The translations under genes and the position numbers were made by a program. The notes under the pieces were generated by a model. That model was not told the DNA's origin. It saw nothing but the letters and a program-made list of their open reading frames with translations, and ran no database searches. Positions 1-6,317 of a DNA stretch of 7,664 bases are shown piece after piece. Each line of letters opens with the position of its first letter. The first letter of the stretch is position 1. Source of the DNA: Actinomycetota bacterium (GTDB lineage: Bacteria > Actinomycetota > Actinomycetes > Nanopelagicales > Nanopelagicaceae). The stretch covers positions 1 to 7,664 of the forward strand of contig RFRA01000046.1 of NCBI GenBank assembly GCA_009924725.1, in the 5' to 3' direction.

Positions 1-1
1 T

Positions 2-592
2 GGTACCAAGAAGCAAGCACACGAACCAATCATTCAGCAATCAGCTCGCGTAGGCATGCCTTACGTAACAGAGCGCTGGTTAGGTGGCATGCTGACAAAT
101 TTCCCAACTGTATACAAGCGCATTCAGCGTCTTAAGGAACTTGAGAAGCTAGAAAATGCAAACGATCAGTTGCTAACCAAGAAAGAACTTCTAGTTCTTC
201 GTCGCGAGCGCGAGAAGCTACAGAAGAACCTAAACGGTATTCGTGACATGACCAAGTTGCCTAGCGCAATCTGGGTTATCGACACAAAGAAAGAGCACTT
301 AGCAGTTCAAGAAGCTAAGAAGCTGGGAATTCCAGTTATTGCTGTTCTAGATACTAACTGTGATCCCGATGAAGTTGACTTCAAGATTCCTGGTAACGAT
401 GATGCAATCCGTTCAATCGGTCTGCTAACTCGCGTTATCACTGATGCTGTTGTAGCTGGTCTTGCTGCACGTGGCGCAACTGCTGCTGCTGAAGCAAAGC
501 CTGCCGAAGCAGCTGTGGCAGATGCAGCTGTTGCTGCTGAATTACTAGAGAGCGCTGCAACACCTGCAGCCGAAACAACTCCGGAGGCATAA
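2..592 (+). CDS. rpsB: 30S ribosomal protein S2, 3' portion (5' end outside window)
   Basis: S2 is a small-subunit ribosomal protein at the head/body junction, needed with S1 for mRNA binding. The frame is open from base 2 with no start in view, so the gene is cut by the window edge; 196 residues are visible. Recognisable S2 signatures are GTKKQA at visible residues 1-6, [11 protein letters not shown] at 24-34, DTNCDPD at 117-123 and [11 protein letters not shown] at 129-139. An ATG at 56 is an internal methionine (the conserved VGMPYV), not the start. From about visible residue 156 the protein runs into an Ala/Glu/Pro-rich tail of about 40 residues, low in complexity and typical of actinobacterial S2. 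The stop TAA (590-592) abuts the tsf start directly. Identification is secure; roughly the first 80 residues are inferred to be missing by comparison with the usual S2 length. Confidence 0.97.
   Translation, partial: GTKKQAHEPIIQQSARVGMPYVTERWLGGMLTNFPTVYKRIQRLKELEKLENANDQLLTKKELLVLRREREKLQKNLNGIRDMTKLPSAIWVIDTKKEHLAVQEAKKLGIPVIAVLDTNCDPDEVDFKIPGNDDAIRSIGLLTRVITDAVVAGLAARGATAAAEAKPAEAAVADAAVAAELLESAATPAAETTPEA
583..587 (+). promoter_or_regulatory. Shine-Dalgarno of tsf (GGAGG)
   Basis: GGAGG lies 5 bases before the GTG at 593, inside the last codons of rpsB. It fixes the GTG as the tsf start and means rpsB-terminating ribosomes sit on the tsf initiation site, which favours translational coupling. 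Confidence 0.8.
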
Positions 593-1420
593 GTGGCTTA
601 CACGGCTGAAGATGTAAAGAAGCTGCGCGAAGCAACTGCAGCAGGAATGCTCGATTGCAAGAAAGCACTTGACGAAGCGGGTGGAGATTACGACAAAGCT
701 GTCGAAATCATTCGCGTTAAAGGTCAAAAGGGCGTTACTAAGCGCGAAGGGCGGCTGACTTCAAATGGTTTAGTTACTTCACGCGTTAGTGGTGACCTTG
801 GTGTAATTCTTGAACTTAACTGCGAAACAGACTTCGTAGCAAAGGGCGAGCGTTTCCAAGAGCTAGCCGAAGAATTAGTTGCACATTTAGAATCATCAAA
901 GATTGCAGATGTTGATGCGTTCTTAGCTTCAACAATGGCAACCGGAAAAACTGTGCAAACTACAGTTGACGAAGGCAATGCAACACTTGGCGAGAAGATT
1001 GAAATTCGTCGCATCGGTGTTCTCACTGGTTCACCAGTTGGTGTTTACATGCACCGCACTAGCCCAGATCTACCACCACAAGTTGGCGTTCTTGTTCAGT
1101 TGACCAAGGAAGCTGGCGAAGTTGGTAAGGATGTGGCTCAGCACATTGCAGCGTTTGCACCACAATATGTGAAGCGCGAAGATGTTCCAGCCGAAGCAAT
1201 TGAAAATGAGCGTCGCCTAGCTGAAGAAACTGCGATCAACGAAGGCAAGACTGAACCAGCGCTTTCTAAGATCGTCGAAGGCCGCGTTACTGGTTTCGTT
1301 AAGGAAGTTTCCTTGATCGAGCAGTCATTTGCTAAGGATGCCAAGAAGAGCGTTAAGCAGATCCTGGACGAAGCGGGCACTGATGTGACTGCATTCTTCC
1401 GCTTCCGCGTGGGTCAATAA
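593..1420 (+). CDS. tsf: Elongation factor Ts
   Basis: EF-Ts is the cytoplasmic guanine-nucleotide exchange factor that strips GDP from EF-Tu. The product is 275 aa, normal for the family. The N-terminal UBA-like domain spans about residues 4-43, with the signature LREATAAGMLDCKKAL at 11-26. The EF-Tu-contacting TDFV motif is at 79-82, within a stretch beginning ELNCETDFVAK. The C-terminal core follows and ends in the expected FFRFRVGQ-type tail at 268-275. The start is GTG at 593, chosen because it is preceded by a strong GGAGG and gives the standard MAYTAEDVKKLR N-terminus. It follows the rpsB stop with no spacer (TAAGTG). The rpsB-tsf pairing is near universal in bacteria. Nothing odd is seen in the protein itself. 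Confidence 0.98.
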   Translation: MAYTAEDVKKLREATAAGMLDCKKALDEAGGDYDKAVEIIRVKGQKGVTKREGRLTSNGLVTSRVSGDLGVILELNCETDFVAKGERFQELAEELVAHLESSKIADVDAFLASTMATGKTVQTTVDEGNATLGEKIEIRRIGVLTGSPVGVYMHRTSPDLPPQVGVLVQLTKEAGEVGKDVAQHIAAFAPQYVKREDVPAEAIENERRLAEETAINEGKTEPALSKIVEGRVTGFVKEVSLIEQSFAKDAKKSVKQILDEAGTDVTAFFRFRVGQ

Positions 1421-1465
1421 CAGGTAAGTAATCGCCTAATAGACTCACTAAAGATAAGTCGAGGA

Positions 1466-1517
1466 TAAGGAGCACTCATGCCAGGTACAAGAGGTACATA
1501 CGCAAGAGTGCTCCTTA
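1466..1517 (+). promoter_or_regulatory. Perfect 12-bp inverted repeat sequestering the pyrH ribosome-binding site
   Basis: The 5' arm 1466-1477 (TAAGGAGCACTC) and the 3' arm 1506-1517 (GAGTGCTCCTTA) are exact reverse complements with a 28-base loop. The 5' arm holds the AAGGAG Shine-Dalgarno (1467-1472) and its whole spacer; the ATG at 1478 is the first triplet of the loop. The 3' arm lies in pyrH codons 10-14, where CTC CTT (Leu12-Leu13) mimics the anti-Shine-Dalgarno of 16S rRNA. As RNA this would form a 12-bp stem with six G-C pairs hiding the ribosome-binding site. The repeat is seen directly. A role in translational control of UMP kinase is inference. Confidence 0.6.
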
Positions 1518-2200
1518 AACTTTCTGGTGAAGTTTTCGGCGGCGAAAAAGGCATCGGTGTTGATCCTGATGTTGTGCAAGATGTTGCTCGCCAAATTGCC
1601 GATGTGGTTCGCACTGGCGTTCAAGTAGCAGTTGTTGTTGGTGGCGGTAACTATTTCCGTGGCGCCGAACTACAACAGCGAGGTATGGATCGCTCTCGAG
1701 CTGACTACATGGGCATGCTCGGCACAGTTATGAATTGTTTAGCGTTACAAGATTTCCTGGAAAAAGAGGGCATCGCAACTCGCGTGCAAACCGCGATCAC
1801 TATGGGCCAAGTTGCCGAACCTTATATTCCACTTCGCGCCATTCGTCACTTAGAAAAAGGTCGCGTAGTTATTTTCGGTGCAGGTGCTGGAATGCCATTC
1901 TTCACAACCGATACAGTTTCAGCGCAACGCGCACTTGAAATTGGTGCCGAAGCCTTGTTGCTGGCAAAGAGTGGCGTCGATGGCGTTTATTCTGCCGATC
2001 CAAAGAAAGATCCAAAAGCAACCAAGTATGACTCGATTTCTTATGATGAAGTTTTGAGTAAGTCACTTGCAGTGGCGGATGCTGCAGCATTTGCCCTTTG
2101 TCGCGAAAATAACTTGCCGATTGTGATCTTTGATTTAATGACAAATGGAAATATTGCGCGCGCTGTGCGTGGCGAAGCGATTGGCACGATCGTCGCATAA
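1478..2200 (+). CDS. pyrH: UMP kinase (uridylate kinase)
   Basis: PyrH phosphorylates UMP to UDP with ATP, an essential step of pyrimidine nucleotide synthesis in the cytoplasm. It is a hexameric bacterial enzyme of the amino-acid kinase fold, unrelated to eukaryotic UMP/CMP kinase. At 240 aa it has standard length. Visible motifs are RVLLKLSGE at 10-18 (phosphate-binding strand/loop), GGGNYFRG at 55-62, [16 protein letters not shown] at 71-86 (UMP-binding helix), [11 protein letters not shown] at 136-146 and [12 protein letters not shown] at 168-179 (nucleotide-binding region). The ATG at 1478 follows AAGGAG with a 5-base spacer. It lies 57 bp after tsf, the largest gap within this operon, and 31 bp before frr. 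The family is often allosterically controlled by GTP and UTP. Arg5 and Arg10 use AGA, a codon otherwise scarce in this window, and both fall inside or next to the hairpin at 1466-1517. Confidence 0.98.
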   Translation: MPGTRGTYARVLLKLSGEVFGGEKGIGVDPDVVQDVARQIADVVRTGVQVAVVVGGGNYFRGAELQQRGMDRSRADYMGMLGTVMNCLALQDFLEKEGIATRVQTAITMGQVAEPYIPLRAIRHLEKGRVVIFGAGAGMPFFTTDTVSAQRALEIGAEALLLAKSGVDGVYSADPKKDPKATKYDSISYDEVLSKSLAVADAAAFALCRENNLPIVIFDLMTNGNIARAVRGEAIGTIVA

Positions 2201-2231
2201 GCGATGATCACTAAGTTAGGCGGAAAACTAA

Positions 2232-2795
2232 ATGGCAGATGTAGCAGCAACGCTCGGAGATGCGAGCAGCAAGATGGATAAAGCGGTAACTGTCGCTAAG
2301 GAAGATTTCGCGAGCATTCGCACCGGTCGTGCCAACCCTGCCCTGTTCAACAAAATCATGGTTGATTACTACGGTACCTACACCGCGCTTTCCCAATTAG
2401 CTTCAATCCAAGTTCCTGAAGCCCGTATGGCAATCGTTTCACCATTTGATAAAGGCGCTATGGCCAGTATTGAAAAGGCGATTCGTGAATCAGATTTAGG
2501 TGTTAACCCAGGCAATGATGGCGTGGTTATTCGCGTTAACTTTCCGCAGTTAACTGAAGAACGTCGCAAGGAATATGTAAAGGTTGTTAAGACTAAAGGC
2601 GAAGATGCCAAAATTTCGATCCGCAATATTCGTCGCGCCGCTAAAGAAGCGCTTGAAAAGGCGGAAAAAGATGGTGAGATCGGTAAAGATGATTTAACTC
2701 GTGCCGAAAAAGAACTTGAGAAATTAACTGGTGATCACACCACCATGATCGATGAGTTGTTAAAGCACAAGGAGGCCGAACTCCTCGAGGTCTAA
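2232..2795 (+). CDS. frr: Ribosome recycling factor
   Basis: RRF works with EF-G to split the post-termination ribosome so its subunits can be reused. The product is 187 aa, against about 185 for the family. Domain I is the three-helix bundle formed by the N- and C-terminal thirds, and domain II is the central beta-rich insert at about residues 30-105. Motifs visible are RTGRANP at 30-36, the [13 protein letters not shown] segment at 105-117, and RNIRR at 131-135, which contains the arginine equivalent to the essential Arg132 of the E. coli protein (here about 134). The C-terminus is helical, charged and ends LLEV. The start ATG at 2232 has only an imperfect Shine-Dalgarno, AGGCGGA at 2218-2224, with a 7-base spacer. 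pyrH-frr adjacency is widely conserved. Confidence 0.98.
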   Translation: MADVAATLGDASSKMDKAVTVAKEDFASIRTGRANPALFNKIMVDYYGTYTALSQLASIQVPEARMAIVSPFDKGAMASIEKAIRESDLGVNPGNDGVVIRVNFPQLTEERRKEYVKVVKTKGEDAKISIRNIRRAAKEALEKAEKDGEIGKDDLTRAEKELEKLTGDHTTMIDELLKHKEAELLEV

Positions 2796-2803
2796 GGAGT
2801 TTG
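2777..2803 (+). promoter_or_regulatory. Hairpin spanning the frr stop and burying the cdsA Shine-Dalgarno
   Basis: Bases 2777-2785 (CGAACTCCT) can pair with 2795-2803 (AGGAGTTTG) as nine consecutive pairs including one G-U, with a 9-base loop. The 3' arm contains the AGGAG that serves cdsA (ATG at 2811, 11 bases downstream, a rather long spacer). The frr stop TAA (2793-2795) lies at the loop/stem edge. An alternative 5-bp stem, 2770-2774 with 2781-2785, uses the same CTCCT. A ribosome terminating frr would open the stem, so coupling of cdsA to frr translation is the simplest reading. The pairing is seen; the function is inferred. Confidence 0.4.
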
Positions 2804-2810
2804 TAACCCC

Positions 2811-3656
2811 ATGGACGATCTCCATTCGATTAACGATGCTATAAATCGTCGGGCCGGGCGCAAGCTGGGTCCGTCAATTTTGGTTTCGCTTTCGTTGGTC
2901 GCAATTGTCTGGGCATCACTCGCTTTCGAGCCAATCTTTTTTGCGGCCCTGGTTACGTTGGCGGTTTGTCTTGGAATTCGCGAAATCTCTAGAGCATTCG
3001 CGGCGGCAAAGACGAATATCTCGATTAACGCTCTTACCGCTGCCGCTATTGGTTTATCCGCTGCAACGTGGGTCGACGGCGTCGAAGGTTTAGCTGTAGC
3101 TACTGCTGTTGCGTTACCTATCTTGCTAATTAGTTTATTGCGCAACGGCCCGGAAGGTTTTGTAGCAAGAGCGACAGCAACAACTTTAGTTTTGGTTTAC
3201 TTACCATTCTTAGCTGGCTTCTTGATCTTGCTTGGCAATGAGTCAAATGGTTTAGAGCAAATTATGACTTTTGTGATTTTGGTTGGCTGCAATGACACAT
3301 TTGGATATTTCGTTGGCGTGTTAATCGGCAAACATCCAATGGCACCAACGATTAGTCCCAAGAAATCTTGGGAGGGTTTAGCTGGGTCACTAATTTTTAC
3401 AATGCTCGGTGGCGCCCTTATGTTTAATTACGTGTTGGATATTCATTGGCATATCGGGGCAATTGTTGGCGTACTGATTGTGTTCACTGCAACAAGTGGC
3501 GATTTGATTGAAAGTGCCATGAAGCGTGATCTACATTTGAAAGATATGGGTTCATTGTTGCCAGGTCATGGTGGAATTCTTGATCGCCTTGATTCGGTGC
3601 TTCTTTCGGCCCCAGCACTTTGGATGGCACTTGAGTTAGTTCAGCGGTATCTATAA
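2811..3656 (+). CDS. cdsA: Phosphatidate cytidylyltransferase (CDP-diacylglycerol synthase)
   Basis: CdsA is an integral membrane enzyme converting phosphatidic acid and CTP into CDP-diacylglycerol, the precursor of phosphatidylinositol, phosphatidylglycerol and cardiolipin. The 281-aa product is strongly hydrophobic, with probable membrane segments near residues 21-38, 42-58, 72-88, 93-110, 122-141, 150-172, 190-208, 212-228 and 262-278. The family signature near the C-terminus is complete at 235-261: Ser235, Lys238-Arg239, Lys244-Asp245, Gly247, Pro251, His253-Gly254-Gly255, Asp258-Arg259 and Asp261, of which the aspartates bind metal. SPKKSWEG at 182-189 is also typical. The short cytoplasmic N-terminus with INRRAGRKL (11-19) resembles actinobacterial CdsA. 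ATG 2811 is the only reasonable start, because a TTG at 2801 is followed at once by a stop. Its stop TAA touches the rlmN ATG. Confidence 0.97.
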   Translation: MDDLHSINDAINRRAGRKLGPSILVSLSLVAIVWASLAFEPIFFAALVTLAVCLGIREISRAFAAAKTNISINALTAAAIGLSAATWVDGVEGLAVATAVALPILLISLLRNGPEGFVARATATTLVLVYLPFLAGFLILLGNESNGLEQIMTFVILVGCNDTFGYFVGVLIGKHPMAPTISPKKSWEGLAGSLIFTMLGGALMFNYVLDIHWHIGAIVGVLIVFTATSGDLIESAMKRDLHLKDMGSLLPGHGGILDRLDSVLLSAPALWMALELVQRYL

Positions 3657-4766
3657 ATGAGCGAGATAAAGTTAGTTTTTGACGAACCTGTTCAGCGCAA
3701 GAAAGCCCCGAAGCACTTAGCGGATTTAGCGCCAGCAGATCGTAAAGCTTGGGCAACTGAGCTTGGTTTCCCTGGGTATCGCGCCAATCAAGTAGCAACT
3801 CACTACTTTTCACATTTAGCGCATGACCCAACTACCTGGACTGATATTCCGGCTGATTCACGTCAGGCGTTGGCTGATGCGTTAACGCCGTCGCTGATTT
3901 CACTGGTGCGTACAGTTACTTGCGATAACGGCATGACCCGTAAAGATCTCTGGAAATTACATGATGGCGTTTTAGTTGAATCAGTTTTGATGCGTTACAC
4001 CGATCGCACAACTGTTTGTATTTCATCGCAAGCAGGTTGCGGCATGAACTGTCCGTTTTGTGCCACCGGCCAAGCTGGCTTAACTCGTAACTTATCGGCC
4101 GGCGAAATTACCGAGCAGATTGTGGCTGCTGCGCGCACCTGCGCAAACGGTGAACTTCCAGGTGGGCCAACCCGTTTATCAAATATTGTTTTCATGGGTA
4201 TGGGCGAACCACTTGCAAATTACAACGCAGTGTCCCGCACCCTGCGAAATATAACTGACGAGAATCCAAACGGCCTGGGCATCAGCGCTCGCTCGGTGAC
4301 AGTTTCGACAGTTGGTCTAGTAAATGGAATTGAAAAGTTAATGGCCGAAGACCTAAATGTGACGCTAGCAATTTCGCTACATACTCCTGATGATGAGCTG
4401 CGAGATTCCTTAGTACCAATTAACTCGCGCTATAAAGTGCGTGAAGTTTTAGCCGCTGCCGATGATTACGAAAAAAAGACTGGGCGTCGCTATTCGATTG
4501 AATATGCGCTAATTCGAGATATTAATGACCAAGCTTGGCGAGCAGATCTATTGGGCCGCTTACTTAAGAACCGCAACGCCCACGTTAATCTGATTCCGTT
4601 AAACCCAACCCCTGGTTCGAAATGGACCGCATCGCGCCATGAAGATGAACTTGAGTTTGTGCGGGTCTTAGAAAGTTATGGTGTGCCAACAACAGTGCGT
4701 GATACTCGCGGCCGCGAAATTGATGGGGCCTGTGGCCAATTGGCTGCCGCCGAACTAGCCAAATAA
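3657..4766 (+). CDS. rlmN: Dual-specificity 23S rRNA (A2503) / tRNA (A37) C2-methyltransferase RlmN
   Basis: RlmN is a radical-SAM enzyme that methylates C2 of A2503 in 23S rRNA, and of A37 in some tRNAs, supporting translational fidelity. The product is 369 aa, a usual length. The radical-SAM cluster motif CxxxCxxC is Cys128, Cys132, Cys135. The two other essential cysteines are present: Cys121 in the CISSQ segment, and Cys359 in [11 protein letters not shown] (352-362), the methyl-carrying residue. Other landmarks are [12 protein letters not shown] at 178-189 and AISLHTPDD at 238-246. An accessory N-terminal domain spans about residues 15-85. The start ATG 3657 follows the cdsA stop with no spacer (TAAATG) and lacks a clear Shine-Dalgarno, so initiation probably depends on ribosomes finishing cdsA. 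It could in principle be Cfr, but the sequence and operon context favour housekeeping RlmN. Confidence 0.97.
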   Translation: MSEIKLVFDEPVQRKKAPKHLADLAPADRKAWATELGFPGYRANQVATHYFSHLAHDPTTWTDIPADSRQALADALTPSLISLVRTVTCDNGMTRKDLWKLHDGVLVESVLMRYTDRTTVCISSQAGCGMNCPFCATGQAGLTRNLSAGEITEQIVAAARTCANGELPGGPTRLSNIVFMGMGEPLANYNAVSRTLRNITDENPNGLGISARSVTVSTVGLVNGIEKLMAEDLNVTLAISLHTPDDELRDSLVPINSRYKVREVLAAADDYEKKTGRRYSIEYALIRDINDQAWRADLLGRLLKNRNAHVNLIPLNPTPGSKWTASRHEDELEFVRVLESYGVPTTVRDTRGREIDGACGQLAAAELAK

Positions 4767-4779
4767 AAGGCAAAAGTCA

Positions 4780-4792
4780 TAGGCTAGGCGGC
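4780..4792 (+). promoter_or_regulatory. Candidate -10 element giving a leaderless patD transcript
   Basis: TAGGCT at 4780-4785 fits the TAnnnT actinobacterial -10 pattern and ends 7 bases before the ATG at 4793, so transcription would begin at or next to the start codon. The only purine-rich motif nearby, AGGCGG at 4786-4791, is 1 base from the ATG and too close to act as a Shine-Dalgarno. No good -35 hexamer is seen at the right distance. The site is plausible because leaderless genes are common in actinobacteria, but the evidence is a short degenerate motif. Confidence 0.35.
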
Positions 4793-6220
4793 ATGGAACA
4801 ACTACTCAATTTCATTAATGGCAAATCAGTCCCTAGCTCATCAGGTGAAGTTACTGAACTAATTAATCCGGCAACTGGTGAGGTCTATGCGACTGCGCCG
4901 AAATCAAATGCTGCTGATGTAGATGCTGCAATGAAAGCAGCATCCGATGCCTTTGTAACTTGGCGCGATTCGACTCCGTCAGAGCGTCAGCGTGCTTTAC
5001 TAAAAATTGCTGATGCACTTGAAGCTCGGGCTGAAGAAATTATTGCGATTGAATGCCGCAACACTGGTAAACCAATTGCAGTAACAACTTCCGAAGAAGT
5101 TCCGCCGATGATTGACCAAATTCGTTTCTTTGCAGGTGCTGCTCGTAACCTTGAAGGCAAGTCAGCTGGCGAATATATGCGTGGCATGACTTCATTTATC
5201 CGTCGCGAGCCAATTGGGGTTTGTGCGCAAGTAACTCCGTGGAACTATCCAATGATGATGGCAGTTTGGAAATGGGCACCCGCGATTGCCGCAGGTAACA
5301 CAGTTGTGTTAAAGCCAAGTGATACAACGCCGGCTTCAACTTTATTCATGGCCCAAGTAATGAGTGAATTCTTACCAGCTGGTGTTTTCAATGTAATTTG
5401 TGGCGAACGCGAAACTGGAAAATTGTTAGTTGATCACGCAACTCCAGTCATGGTTTCAATTACGGGCTCAGTGCGCGCAGGTACCGAAGTTGCAGCTGCT
5501 GCTTCATCACAACTAAAGCGCGTACATCTTGAACTCGGTGGTAAAGCACCAGTAGTTGTTTTCGATGATGCTGACCTTGATGCCGCAGCAGAAGGAATCG
5601 CAGTTGCTGGCTTCTTTAACTCTGGGCAAGATTGCACTGCAGCGACTCGAGTTTTGGTTCAGGCTGGTGTTTATGATGCAATGGTTGCGAAGTTGGCAGA
5701 TCAAGCCACAAATAACATTGCCGTCGGCATGCCAGATAGCGATGCGTTAGTTGGCCCACTAAATAACGCCAACCAGTTAGCTCGCGTAAAAGGCTTTGTC
5801 GATCGCACTCCGACCCATGCCAAGATCGTCGCAGGTGGTAAGCAACTTGAGCAGCCGGGCTACTTCTTCGCACCGACTGTGATTGCCGATCTCAAGCAAG
5901 ATGACGAGATGATCCAGAACGAAATTTTCGGGCCAGTCATTACGATTCAGAAGTTTGCCACCGAAGAAGAAGCGATTTCCCTAGCCAACGGGGTTGATTA
6001 CGGCCTGGCTTCGAGTATCTGGACCAAGGATCACGGCCGCGCGATGCGCTTATCTCGCGCCTTCGATTTCGGCTGCGTCTGGATCAATACCCATATTCCG
6101 ATCGTGGCTGAAATGCCGCACGGTGGCTTTAAGCGTTCGGGCTATGGCAAAGATCTATCTAGTTATGGTTTTGAAGATTACACTCGAATTAAGCATGTAA
6201 TGTCGAATCTCGGCGCGTAA
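4793..6220 (+). CDS. patD: NAD(P)-dependent aldehyde dehydrogenase, gamma-aminobutyraldehyde dehydrogenase type
   Basis: This is an ALDH-superfamily enzyme predicted to oxidise 4-aminobutanal, made from putrescine, to GABA. It has 475 aa, the normal length for the E. coli PatD (YdcW) group. Catalytic elements are Asn151 (in TPWNYP), Lys174 (in VVLKPSDTTP), the cofactor loop ITGSVRAG at 223-230, general base Glu247 (HLELGGKAP), nucleophile Cys281 (NSGQDCTAATR), and Glu377/Phe379 (NEIFGP). Specific resemblance to PatD lies in RFFAGAAR (111-118), the GQDCTAA block, NTHIP (432-436), EMPHGG (440-445) and the C-terminal SGYGKD and EDYT..KHVM blocks. Substrate preference could still be another aminoaldehyde or betaine aldehyde; the adjoining polyamine transporter supports aminobutyraldehyde. 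It starts 26 bp after rlmN with no terminator between. Third-position GC rises sharply at about 5800-6130 within this gene. Confidence 0.9.
   Translation: MEQLLNFINGKSVPSSSGEVTELINPATGEVYATAPKSNAADVDAAMKAASDAFVTWRDSTPSERQRALLKIADALEARAEEIIAIECRNTGKPIAVTTSEEVPPMIDQIRFFAGAARNLEGKSAGEYMRGMTSFIRREPIGVCAQVTPWNYPMMMAVWKWAPAIAAGNTVVLKPSDTTPASTLFMAQVMSEFLPAGVFNVICGERETGKLLVDHATPVMVSITGSVRAGTEVAAAASSQLKRVHLELGGKAPVVVFDDADLDAAAEGIAVAGFFNSGQDCTAATRVLVQAGVYDAMVAKLADQATNNIAVGMPDSDALVGPLNNANQLARVKGFVDRTPTHAKIVAGGKQLEQPGYFFAPTVIADLKQDDEMIQNEIFGPVITIQKFATEEEAISLANGVDYGLASSIWTKDHGRAMRLSRAFDFGCVWINTHIPIVAEMPHGGFKRSGYGKDLSSYGFEDYTRIKHVMSNLGA
5801..6130 (+). other. Island of GC-rich third codon positions inside patD
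   Basis: Counting by hand, 70 of the 110 codons from 5801 to 6130 end in G or C (about 64%). For comparison, 39 of 110 do so from 5201 to 5530, and 33 of 90 from 5531 to 5800. The last 29 sense codons, after the island, fall back to about 11. The reading frame and protein motifs are intact throughout. ATC, GTC, GCC, TTC and GGC replace the ATT, GTT, GCA and GGT used earlier. A recombined segment from a higher-GC relative is a possible explanation. Confidence 0.5.
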
Positions 6221-6225
6221 TAGTC

Positions 6226-6231
6226 CATAAT
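6226..6231 (+). promoter_or_regulatory. Possible -10 hexamer upstream of potD
   Basis: CATAAT differs from TATAAT by one base and sits at the start of the 97-bp gap before potD, the longest gap in the window. It would give a leader of about 80 bases. No convincing -35 is present 16-18 bp upstream, so this is weak. Apart from this hexamer and the ribosome-binding site, the gap (6221-6317) shows only a minor 5-bp inverted repeat (6244-6248 with 6260-6264) and no terminator. Confidence 0.25.
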
Positions 6232-6304
6232 TACGCTCGTTGAGTTAGCCATCCACCCACTAACAAGAAGAAGGCCTGATAACCCCAAACTTGCACGACC
6301 TGCG

Positions 6305-6310
6305 AAGGAG
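6305..6310 (+). promoter_or_regulatory. Shine-Dalgarno of potD (AAGGAG)
   Basis: AAGGAG lies 7 bases before the ATG at 6318. It settles the start against an in-frame TTG at 6291, which has no ribosome-binding site and would add nine residues ahead of an otherwise normal signal peptide. Confidence 0.8.
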
Positions 6311-6317
6311 TAAGTCA

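Noticed and set aside
464..589. GCTGCT-rich repetitive stretch at the end of rpsB as a microsatellite or recombination repeat
   Set aside because: It simply encodes the Ala/Glu-rich tail common in actinobacterial S2. The units are irregular and no exact long repeat is present.
1440..1445. TAGACT in the tsf-pyrH gap as a -10 element
   Set aside because: It matches TAnnnT, but there is no -35 at a suitable distance and such hexamers are frequent by chance. The gap is better explained by the hairpin at 1466-1517.
2201..2231. ATG at 2204 in the pyrH-frr gap as a small gene start
   Set aside because: It is out of frame with frr, has no ribosome-binding site, and overlaps the frr start with no recognisable product.
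2792..3831. Long minus-strand open frames opposite cdsA and the cdsA/rlmN junction (117 and 115 aa)
   Set aside because: They lie wholly antisense to well-identified genes, show no recognisable motifs and have no ribosome-binding site evidence. They are frame shadows.
4734..4766. Inverted repeats at the end of rlmN: palindrome GCCAATTGGC (4735-4744) and TTGGCT/AGCCAA (4740-4745 with 4757-4762) as a terminator
   Set aside because: The stems are short, lie in coding sequence and are followed by ATAAAAGG rather than a T-run, so they do not look like an intrinsic terminator.
6291..6317. Upstream in-frame TTG start for potD at 6291
   Set aside because: It has no Shine-Dalgarno and adds nine residues before the signal peptide, whereas ATG 6318 has AAGGAG with a 7-base spacer.
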